Source: an uncultured Cloacibacillus sp. (GTDB lineage: Bacteria; Synergistota; Synergistia; Synergistales; Synergistaceae). From it: 12,601 nucleotides of DNA. How positions within the stretch are numbered: position 1 is the stretch's first letter; every line of letters begins with the position of its first letter. Shown piece after piece: positions 6,838 to 12,601 of the stretch. The notes beneath the pieces are model-generated. The model did not search any database, was not told the DNA's origin, and saw only the letters and a list, made by a program, of their open reading frames with translations. The stretch covers positions 1-12,601 of the forward strand of contig UQVV01000031.1 of assembly GCA_900544635.1 (NCBI GenBank). The letters are read 5' to 3'. The position numbers were made by a program, and so were the translations under genes.

Positions 6838-7814
6838 CGCAGTTCGAACGCGAAGAAAAATTTTACCGCTACAAAAAACCGCGCGAAACGCGCTGCGGCA
6901 TAAAGTCGCGCACCGCGCGCGGACACGCCTACGGCACGAACTGGTGGTCGCGCCGCTGGGTCACCGTCATAGAACAGTGCATCGACGCGGCGCGCATATC
7001 GCGCGGCAAAAGCTACGCGCGGCGCGGACAGGTCGTCAGCATCTCCATAGAGCCCGGCCTCGTCACCGCCTTCGTGCAGGGCACGCGCAAAACGCCCTAC
7101 CAGATACGTCTGGGCTTCGAGACCGTGACGCCCGACGCGCGCGAGCTGATACTCTTCCGCTTCCGCGAGCGCGCCGCCTTCACCGCGCAGCTGCTCGCGG
7201 GCGAAATGCCCGACGAGATAGAACAGATATTCAAGGAATCCGGCACGCCGCTCTTCCTCAACAAAAACGCGCTGCGCCGCTTCAAATGCTCCTGCCCCGA
7301 CGACGCGACGCCATGCAAGCACATCATCGCCGTGCTGCTGCTCCTCGGCGAAGAGCTTGAAGACGACCCCTTCATCCTGCTCAGGCTGCGCGGCCTCGAC
7401 AAAGAATCGCTGATAAACCTGCTCACCCTCGAAAGCCCGCGCGACGACGGCCCGCTGCCCATCGACGAGGACGACGCCGAGCCGTGGAGCGCCGAAGCAG
7501 GCGAGGAACCCGAAAGCGTCACGGGAGGCGCGGAAACCCCCGAAGAGGACGAAAGCGCCGCCGTCTCCGAAGAGCCGCCGCAGCCCGGCGAAAGCTGGTT
7601 CGCCGCGGGCGACTTCACCTTCGAACAGCCCGAAGCCGACCGCACGCGCCGCGCCGCCGCGCTCGACGTAATGAACGACTTCCCCTTCTGGCGTGGCGAA
7701 CACCCCTTCCGCCAAATGCTCGCCCCCTGCTACGAACAGGCCGCCATCTTCGCCGGCGAAATCCTGACCGGAGAAAAGAAAAAACCCGTCGGCAGGCCGA
7801 GGAAGCTGATATAG
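6834..7814 (+). CDS. SWIM zinc-finger protein, partner of the SNF2 ATPase, with acidic linker and AT-hook-like tail
   Basis: This 326-residue cytoplasmic protein starts at an ATGA overlap with the SNF2 stop codon. The N-terminus carries the block usual in bacterial SWIM proteins (GTNWWSRRWVTVIEQ, residues about 34-48), then a basic region with YARRGQVVSISIEPG. The SWIM motif CxCx6CxH is complete: C152, C154, C161, H163 (FKCSCPDDATPCKHIIAVLL), predicted to bind one zinc and to contact DNA or protein. Residues about 203-262 form a Glu/Asp/Pro-rich linker that is probably disordered. The last residues, KKKPVGRPRKLI, contain the GRP core of an AT-hook with flanking basic residues. SWIM domains are known to occur fused or adjacent to SWI2/SNF2 ATPases, so this is presumably a targeting or accessory subunit. 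The biological role is unknown. The gene ends in a strong terminator. Confidence 0.9.
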   Translation: MTQFEREEKFYRYKKPRETRCGIKSRTARGHAYGTNWWSRRWVTVIEQCIDAARISRGKSYARRGQVVSISIEPGLVTAFVQGTRKTPYQIRLGFETVTPDARELILFRFRERAAFTAQLLAGEMPDEIEQIFKESGTPLFLNKNALRRFKCSCPDDATPCKHIIAVLLLLGEELEDDPFILLRLRGLDKESLINLLTLESPRDDGPLPIDEDDAEPWSAEAGEEPESVTGGAETPEEDESAAVSEEPPQPGESWFAAGDFTFEQPEADRTRRAAALDVMNDFPFWRGEHPFRQMLAPCYEQAAIFAGEILTGEKKKPVGRPRKLI

Positions 7815-7845
7815 AAAATTTGCAGGCAGCGCATTGTGGGCATAT

Positions 7846-7878
7846 AAAAAATCCCCGTCCGAGAGGGCGGGGATTTTT
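7846..7878. terminator. Bidirectional terminator between convergent SWIM and patatin genes
   Basis: A 14-base-pair stem (7847-7860 with 7865-7878, one G-U pair) encloses a GAGA tetraloop. Its A-rich left arm and T-rich right arm give a U-tract on either strand. It lies 32 bases after the SWIM stop and 21 bases after the patatin stop, so it serves both transcripts. Confidence 0.93.
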
Positions 7879-7899
7879 CGTATCTTTATGCCGCGCGTC

Positions 7900-10092
7900 T
7901 TACGGCAGCGGGCCGTCCCAGAATCTTGGGAGGCCGACGGAGTAGCCGACGGTGAAGCCGCCCTCCTGGTCGTAGACGAAGATGAGCTTCGAGTTGAAGT
8001 TGTTGGTCGGGACGGAGAAGGCGACGCCGGCTTCCCAGCGGCTCTGCTCGTCGTGCATTCCGCCCATCACTCGGCCGTAGTTGCCGAAGAACTCGATGTT
8101 GACGCCGCCCCACCACGAGCGGTTGAAGACGCGCTCGATGCCGAGGTGCAGCCAGTAGGCCTGGTCGCCGACGAGCGGGTGCTGGCCGAGGCTGTAGAGC
8201 TCGTTGTGTATGCCGAGCATCGCGGCGTATGAGAGCGAGTCGCCGTCGCCGGTTTTGAAGCCGCCGCCGAAGATTACCTTGTTGTCCTTCATTATCGGGA
8301 TGTAGCTTGTGAAGCGCGTGCTCGAGACGACTTCGCGCCCGAAGGGGAACCACACGTCGCTCGCGACTTCGAAGCCGCGCGTCGGCAGTATCGGGTCGTC
8401 GAGGTTGTTGAAGGTGAAGGAGAGGTACGGGCCGTGCTCGCCGTCGTCGTCGGGCGCGTATGAGGTTATCATCTCGCCCGCGTAGCCTACGCCGACTCTC
8501 ATGCGGTCCGTTATCGTCTTGTACCACGCGAGCTTCGCGACGTATCTTTCAAGCTCCGTCTCGCCGTTCGAGGCGAAGGGCTCGTATTTCTCGCGCCGCG
8601 CCGCGAGCGTCAGCCCCCACTGGTCGCGGTTGACGCTGACGGGCGTGAAGTAGCGCAGCATTCCGCCCCATGTGGTGCCGAGGCGCAGCTCAGCCGCGGC
8701 CGTGTCGCCGTCCATGAAGGTGTCGCGCGCCGTGCCGCTGACGGAGAACCAGCGGTTCGCGTTGAGGTTGCTCGCGTAGCCGTCGAAGCCTATTTCGTAT
8801 TTCGCGGGGCGCTCTATGCGGAAGACGACCGCGACCGTGCCGCGCGTTATGCGCTCGGTGTAGCCGTCGACGGAGCGCACGTCGTCGTATTTCGACATTT
8901 CGGAGACTGCGTCGGAGACGGCCTGCATGTCGAGCGGCTCGTCTATCCATTCCGAGTATTTTTTATAAAGCCTGTCAGCTATTCCCTGCGGCACGCCTTC
9001 GAAGCGCACTTCTGCGACGGTCGGCGGATGCGGCGGGCGGCGCAGCTCGAGCTCGTGGTCCCATACGCCGCACTTTTCTTTCACGAGCTTGTGGAGCGCC
9101 GCGACTTTTTCCTCGGCGGCCTTCGTGCCCTCGTCGATTATGCGGTCGTAGCCGCCGGCCTCGAAGGTGCTGAATTTCTTCACGTCTGGCGTGATTACCA
9201 GGTCCGCGGCCGCGGCGTTGTCGCGTATCTGCTGGATCATGAGTATGTCGAGCGTCTGGCCCGCCACGTCGAACATCGAGCGCATCTCGCTGTCTTTTTT
9301 CGTTATGTCCTCGGGCGAGAGGTTGACGGCGACTATCGGGTGGCCGGGGAATATTTTCTTCGCTTCGAGCACGGGGAGGTTGGCCTTGAGGCCGCCGTCG
9401 ACGAGCAGCATGTCGTCCATCGGCCACGGGTCGAAGACTATCGGTATCGACATGGAGGCGCGCAGCGCGGAGGCGAGGTTTCCGTTGCGCAGCACGACGG
9501 TGTCGCCGTTGAGCAGGTTCGTCGCTACGGCCGCGAAGGGGTATCTGAGGTAGTCGAAGTCGGTGACGGTGACGTCGGCGGTCAGCTCGCTGAGAAAGGC
9601 GTAGAGGTTTTTCGCGTTGAGCGCGGCGCGCCGTCCCTGCGTCTGGTTGTCGCTGTTGACCGTGACGGAGAAGAGCGCGTCGTTCGGCGCGGGCGCTCTG
9701 TTGAAGGCTCCCTTGTCGCCTTCCATTACGGCGCGGCCGGACATTATCTCCATGAGGTCGACCTTTTCGAGCAATTCGCGCATTTCCGCGGGAGTGTAGC
9801 CCGCGCTGTAGAGCCCGCCCATTATCGCGCCCATGCTGGTGCCTATGACGGCGGCTATGGGGATGTTTTCGCGTTCGAGCACCTCGAAGACGCCGATGTG
9901 CGCGAGCCCCTTCATGCCTCCGCCGCAGAGGACGAGCACGACGCCGTCCTTGTGCGGGAAGCCCCAGCTCATGAAATGGTCGCGCGTCTCGGGGCTGTTT
10001 ACGGGGTAGCGCGCCGCGAAGGACGCGGAGGGCGCGAGCACGGCTATGAGCGCCGCGCATATAAGCGCTGTGATTTTTGACGGTACGGACAA
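7900..10092 (-). CDS. PlpD-like type Vd autotransporter: patatin-like phospholipase with POTRA and Omp85-type beta-barrel
   Basis: This 730-residue outer-membrane protein is read from TTG 10092. A signal peptide (ITALICAALIAVLAPSASFA, cleavage near residue 26) precedes a patatin lipase domain (about 45-300), which has oxyanion loop CGGGMKG (56-62), nucleophile elbow GTSMG (Ser86) and catalytic DGG (Asp232), so the Ser-Asp dyad is complete. A POTRA-like domain (about 357-426, TVAEVRFEGVPQ...) and a beta-barrel (about 430-730) follow. The barrel contains the Omp85/surface-antigen signature LDDPILPTRG (about 563-572). The order and length match type Vd secretion as in Pseudomonas PlpD and Fusobacterium FplA, where the barrel carries its own lipase to the surface. 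The C-terminus ends FWDGPLP rather than in a terminal aromatic residue. Lipid substrate, and whether the lipase is released, cannot be read from sequence. The gene is monocistronic. Confidence 0.92.
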   Translation of the reverse strand: MSVPSKITALICAALIAVLAPSASFAARYPVNSPETRDHFMSWGFPHKDGVVLVLCGGGMKGLAHIGVFEVLERENIPIAAVIGTSMGAIMGGLYSAGYTPAEMRELLEKVDLMEIMSGRAVMEGDKGAFNRAPAPNDALFSVTVNSDNQTQGRRAALNAKNLYAFLSELTADVTVTDFDYLRYPFAAVATNLLNGDTVVLRNGNLASALRASMSIPIVFDPWPMDDMLLVDGGLKANLPVLEAKKIFPGHPIVAVNLSPEDITKKDSEMRSMFDVAGQTLDILMIQQIRDNAAAADLVITPDVKKFSTFEAGGYDRIIDEGTKAAEEKVAALHKLVKEKCGVWDHELELRRPPHPPTVAEVRFEGVPQGIADRLYKKYSEWIDEPLDMQAVSDAVSEMSKYDDVRSVDGYTERITRGTVAVVFRIERPAKYEIGFDGYASNLNANRWFSVSGTARDTFMDGDTAAAELRLGTTWGGMLRYFTPVSVNRDQWGLTLAARREKYEPFASNGETELERYVAKLAWYKTITDRMRVGVGYAGEMITSYAPDDDGEHGPYLSFTFNNLDDPILPTRGFEVASDVWFPFGREVVSSTRFTSYIPIMKDNKVIFGGGFKTGDGDSLSYAAMLGIHNELYSLGQHPLVGDQAYWLHLGIERVFNRSWWGGVNIEFFGNYGRVMGGMHDEQSRWEAGVAFSVPTNNFNSKLIFVYDQEGGFTVGYSVGLPRFWDGPLP

Positions 10093-10097
10093 CGAAC

Positions 10098-10105
10098 TCA
10101 CCTCT
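10098..10105 (-). promoter_or_regulatory. Shine-Dalgarno AGAGGTGA that favours a TTG start at 10092
   Basis: On the minus strand AGAGGTGA lies 5 bases before TTG (10090-10092), which leads directly into the signal peptide. A GTG at 10099-10101 overlaps this element and has no ribosome binding site of its own, and a TTG at 10134 likewise lacks one. Confidence 0.65.
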
Positions 10106-10172
10106 GGCGCGGGCTGCGAAAAATGAAAAAACAAAACCGTTCGGGTTTAAGCCCTGCTTTGATATAGCAACG

Positions 10173-10181
10173 ATTATACCA
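10173..10181 (-). promoter_or_regulatory. Extended -10 promoter for the patatin autotransporter gene
   Basis: The minus strand reads TGGTATAAT, a perfect TATAAT with an extended TGn. It would start transcription near 10166 and give an mRNA leader of about 75 bases. A second TATAAT on the same strand lies 41 bases further upstream (10214-10219). No strong -35 box is visible for either. Confidence 0.5.
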
Positions 10182-10260
10182 TTGCGCGGCGAAAAAAGCG
10201 GAAAGCAGTTTCCATTATACGCGCGTCTGCGCTTCCGTCGCGCGGCGCGCGCGTTTGGAA

Positions 10261-10266
10261 TATAAT
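10261..10266 (+). promoter_or_regulatory. Possible -10 box for the cardiolipin synthase gene
   Basis: A consensus TATAAT lies 52 bases before the cls start codon in the divergent region. The sequence upstream is very GC-rich and no -35 hexamer stands out. Position and consensus -10 are the only support. Confidence 0.38.
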
Positions 10267-10318
10267 AAGGTCGGGCGCGCGTGCGCTCTCACTCTGCGAA
10301 ACGAAAGGCGGCGGCTTT

Positions 10319-11902
10319 ATGCACAAGATCGGACGGTGGATTCTTCTCGCGCTGTTTGTCGCTTTCCTCGCCGGCCTCATGCCGACCATCTTCGAGTGGT
10401 GCGACAGGTTTTTCGTATTCACCGAAGAGGGGCTCGGCGTCACGCGCCACTTCACGCATACGGTCGACTCCGTTTTTCTTACGCTCAAGGACTACGCGTG
10501 GCACATCACTATAATCTACGCCGCGGTCATAGCCTTCGTCATATTTATGGAAGGGCAGAACCCCGACCGCACGATACTCTGGATGCTCGCGCTCATCTTT
10601 CTTCCGGTCTTCGGCGTCGTGCTCTATCTCGTCATAGGGCCGGACTTCCGCAGCCTGCGCAAGCGGAGGCTCTTCCGCCCGTCCAAGAGATACGGCTTCG
10701 ACGACACGCCCTTCCCGAAGGACGTGGAGGAGCAGTTTCTCATCGGGCGCATGCTGCACGCGTGCAGCGGCGCGGAGCTGCTGATGCGCAACCGCGTCGA
10801 GATACTTATCAACGGCGACGAGACCTTCCCCGCGATTGAGAAGGCTTTGCGCGAGGCGAAGAATTATATACACATGGAATTTTTCATCGTGCGCAGCGAC
10901 GAGCTCGGCGAGCGCATCGGCGCGCTGCTGAAAGAGGCGGCGGGCCGCGGCGTCGAGGTGCGGCTGCTTTACGACGCGGTCGGGAGCTGGAGCCTCAAGC
11001 GCTCGTTCGTCAAAGATTTGGAGGATGCGGGCATCGACTGCCGCTCCTTCATGCCTGTCGCGCTGCCTATATTCCGCCGCCAGATGAATTTCCGCAACCA
11101 CCGCAAAATCGTCGTAATCGACGGCGCGGTCGGCTTCACGGGCGGGCTCAACCTCGGCACTGAGTACGAGGGCAAGGGGCCGCTCGGCTTCTGGCGCGAC
11201 ACCTTCGTGCGGCTCGAGGGCGAGGCTGTGCCGGAGCTGCATAAAATTTTCCTCAACGACTGGTGCGTCAGCTCGGGCGAGGAACCGCGCGAGGGCTGCG
11301 AATGCGAGCGCGATTTCTACGACGGCGGCGCGGAGGGGCGCGGCGCTCTGCCTGTCCTGCCGGTGCAGGTCGTCGCGAGCGGCGTGGACAGCGTCTGGCA
11401 TTCCATCGCGAAGGGCTATTACGGCATGATTTCGCGCGCGCGGGAGCGGGCGTGGATAACGTCGCCCTACCTCGTGCCGGGGCCGGAGCTGATGAACGCG
11501 ATGATAGCCTCGTCGCTTTCGGGCGTGGACGTGCGCGTTATGATTCCCGAGAAGAAGGACCATTTCCTCTCCTTCTGGGGCAGCCGCAGCTACATCGAGC
11601 CGCTGCTGCGCTCGGGCGTGCGCGTCTTTATGTATCAAAAGGGCTTCATCCACACGAAGTCCGTGCTCACCGACTGCTGCTGCGCCTCGGTCGGCACCTG
11701 CAACATGGACGTGCGCAGCCTCGACATAAATTTCGAGAACCAGCTTTTCATCTACGACAGAAAGATCACGGCGGCCTTCGCGGAGCAGTTCGAGCGCGAC
11801 ATGGAGGACTGCCGCGAGCTGACCATATCGGAATGGGAGGAGCGCCCCGTGTGGCAGAAGGTGCTTGAGTCCTTCGGCCGCCTCTACTCGGCGCAGATAT
11901 AG
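10319..11902 (+). CDS. cls: Cardiolipin synthase (two-HKD phospholipase D superfamily)
   Basis: This 527-residue inner-membrane enzyme condenses two phosphatidylglycerol molecules, or a related donor pair, into cardiolipin. Hydrophobic segments lie at about 6-25, 61-77 and 86-107; the last two form the PLDc_N membrane anchor (NPDRTILWMLALIFLPVFG). Two HKD catalytic motifs are complete: HRKIVVID (H261, K263, D268), followed by GGLNLGTEY, and HTKSVLTD (H445, K447, D452), followed by GTCNMDVRSLDINFE. Both phosphodiesterase half-sites therefore look functional, and length and layout match Cls proteins of about 480-530 residues. The start has a modest GAAAGG 10 bases upstream. The metallophosphoesterase start codon follows one base after this stop, so the two form an operon. 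PG-type cardiolipin synthase is the best call; the exact phospholipid donor cannot be told from sequence. Confidence 0.93.
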   Translation: MHKIGRWILLALFVAFLAGLMPTIFEWCDRFFVFTEEGLGVTRHFTHTVDSVFLTLKDYAWHITIIYAAVIAFVIFMEGQNPDRTILWMLALIFLPVFGVVLYLVIGPDFRSLRKRRLFRPSKRYGFDDTPFPKDVEEQFLIGRMLHACSGAELLMRNRVEILINGDETFPAIEKALREAKNYIHMEFFIVRSDELGERIGALLKEAAGRGVEVRLLYDAVGSWSLKRSFVKDLEDAGIDCRSFMPVALPIFRRQMNFRNHRKIVVIDGAVGFTGGLNLGTEYEGKGPLGFWRDTFVRLEGEAVPELHKIFLNDWCVSSGEEPREGCECERDFYDGGAEGRGALPVLPVQVVASGVDSVWHSIAKGYYGMISRARERAWITSPYLVPGPELMNAMIASSLSGVDVRVMIPEKKDHFLSFWGSRSYIEPLLRSGVRVFMYQKGFIHTKSVLTDCCCASVGTCNMDVRSLDINFENQLFIYDRKITAAFAEQFERDMEDCRELTISEWEERPVWQKVLESFGRLYSAQI

Positions 11903-11903
11903 C

Positions 11904-12601
11904 ATGAACGACAAGGTCTACGAAAAACGTTTTTCCGAACGAAGCGCCTTCTGGGGCGTATGCGCGGCCGCTCTTTCCGCAGTCTGCCTCTATGTCTTTA
12001 TAAAGATAAACGAGGCGCATCTGTGGTGCGCCGCCGGAGCCGCGTGGGTCGTACTCTGTCTCTCCGCCGCTTCGCTCTCTTTCGCTGCGCGGCCCGAAAC
12101 TGCGGTCGTTCGCCGACTGGACCGGCGGGCTGTGGCTCATATTCGTCATGTGGTCCTTCGCGCTGCTCCTCGCGATAGAGACGGTCTCCGGCCTTCTCGG
12201 CGCGGAAATAGGCGCGGCGTCCTCTCTCGCCTCGTCGTTCTTCATCGCCTTCTGCTGCGTCGCCCTCGGCGTGCGCGGCGCGCTGAACGTCTGCACGACG
12301 TTCATAAAAATCGAGACGGACAAACTCCCGTCCGGCGTCGAAACGCTGCGCATAGTCCAGCTGACTGACCTCCATCTCGGCCCGTCGTCGGGCGCGCGCC
12401 AGCTCGCGCGCATCCTGCGCCGCGTGCGTGAGGCGCGTCCGGATATGGTCGTCGTCACCGGCGATGTGACCGACGGCAGCCTTGAAGGACGCTCGCGGGA
12501 GACGGCGATGTTCCGCCGCATAAAGCCTAAGTACGGATTTTTCGCCGTAACGGGAAACCACGATTTCTACGACGACGTTGAGGAATCTCTGAAATTCATG
12601 C
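11904..12601 (+). pseudogene. Membrane-anchored metallophosphoesterase with an apparent single-base frameshift; 3' end beyond window
   Basis: ATG 11904 opens a frame giving MNDKVYEKRF, then two hydrophobic segments (about residues 15-35 and 40-61). Near 12090 this frame turns into Arg/His-rich nonsense and stops at 12366-12368. The next frame (+1) carries on sensibly with two more membrane segments (LWLIFVMWSFALLLAIETV; SLASSFFIAFCCVALGV) and a calcineurin-like phosphoesterase domain with DLHLG, GDVTDG and GNHDFY, the usual metal ligands. Removing one C from the CCC at 12093-12095 joins them as AARPKLRSFADWTGG and puts the motifs at about 155-159, 186-191 and 217-222. The +1 frame has a stop at 12007-12009 and no good start, so this is one broken gene, not two. 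The family (YkuE-like) includes phosphoesterases acting on lipid-linked substrates. It may be a true mutation, a sequencing error or, less likely, programmed shifting. Start is coupled to cls; no ribosome binding site is seen. Confidence 0.82.

Noticed and set aside
3766..7814. SNF2-SWIM pair as a phage-defence system such as DISARM
   Set aside because: No methylase, phospholipase-D helper, DUF1998 gene or nuclease is adjacent. The neighbours are housekeeping genes, and the pair is recognised on its own in other genomes.
425..11902. A dedicated lipid-modification island formed by the DUF2156 gene, patatin and cls
   Set aside because: The genes are in separate, differently oriented transcription units with unrelated genes between, so only proximity is supported.
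11865..11903. Upstream TTG start (11865) for the metallophosphoesterase
   Set aside because: It would overlap the cls C-terminus by 38 bases, has no ribosome binding site, and adds a low-complexity Ser/Arg stretch.
10289..11914. A 541-codon open frame on the minus strand opposite cls
   Set aside because: It mirrors the codon structure of a clear HKD enzyme on the plus strand, is low-complexity and rich in Arg, Ala, Glu and Val, and has no recognisable domain. It is a shadow frame typical of GC-rich DNA.
12148..12601. Metallophosphoesterase as a separate shorter gene starting at ATG 12148
   Set aside because: This ATG lies in the middle of a membrane segment and has no Shine-Dalgarno. The preceding codons in the same frame (RSFADWTGGLW) read as coding, so a frameshift in one gene explains the data better.

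Overview
The window is GC-rich chromosomal DNA (I estimate mid-60s % GC by eye) from a bacterium with an outer membrane. Three features suggest Synergistota (Cloacibacillus/Synergistes-like). These are a secreted patatin fused to an Omp85-type beta-barrel, a TGS/ThrRS-like nucleoside kinase of the kind known from Thermotogae, Clostridia and Synergistota, and high GC combined with frequent AUA isoleucine codons. This placement is inference; no rRNA or other taxonomic marker is present.

Layout. (1) Positions 1-266, minus strand: N-terminus of a single-pass membrane protein with a TPR-like start, running off the left edge. It is divergent from a DUF2156 (LPG_synthase_C) protein at 425-1330. (2) A secreted cyclophilin-type peptidyl-prolyl isomerase (1374-1925) closes with a strong hairpin terminator. 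(3) A TGS/ThrRS-like/uridine-kinase fusion (2062-3702) also ends in a hairpin terminator. That terminator lies directly in front of the ribosome binding site of (4) a 1023-residue SNF2 helicase (3766-6837), which overlaps by 4 bases (6834-7814) a SWIM zinc-finger protein with an acidic linker and a GRPRK tail. (5) A bidirectional terminator (7846-7878) separates this pair from a convergent minus-strand gene (7900-10092) for a PlpD-like type Vd patatin autotransporter. (6) A 226-base divergent promoter region leads into a cardiolipin synthase (10319-11902) and, one base later, a membrane-anchored metallophosphoesterase (from 11904) that carries an apparent single-base frameshift and runs off the right edge.

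Two themes stand out. Several genes concern membranes and lipids: the DUF2156 protein (related to the phosphatidylglycerol lysyltransferase catalytic domain), the patatin phospholipase, cardiolipin synthase, and a phosphoesterase whose family includes lipid-precursor hydrolases. They sit in separate transcription units, so this is proximity rather than a proven pathway. The second theme is the SNF2-SWIM pair, a translationally coupled unit of the chromatin-remodeller superfamily whose bacterial role is largely unknown. It is the best candidate here for an under-described system, although the pairing itself is a recognised one.

Start codons follow Shine-Dalgarno placement: three genes are best read from GTG or TTG. 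Several intergenic regions hold extended -10 elements of the form TGnTAnAAT without a convincing -35 box. I found no tRNA, rRNA, CRISPR, insertion sequence or attachment site.
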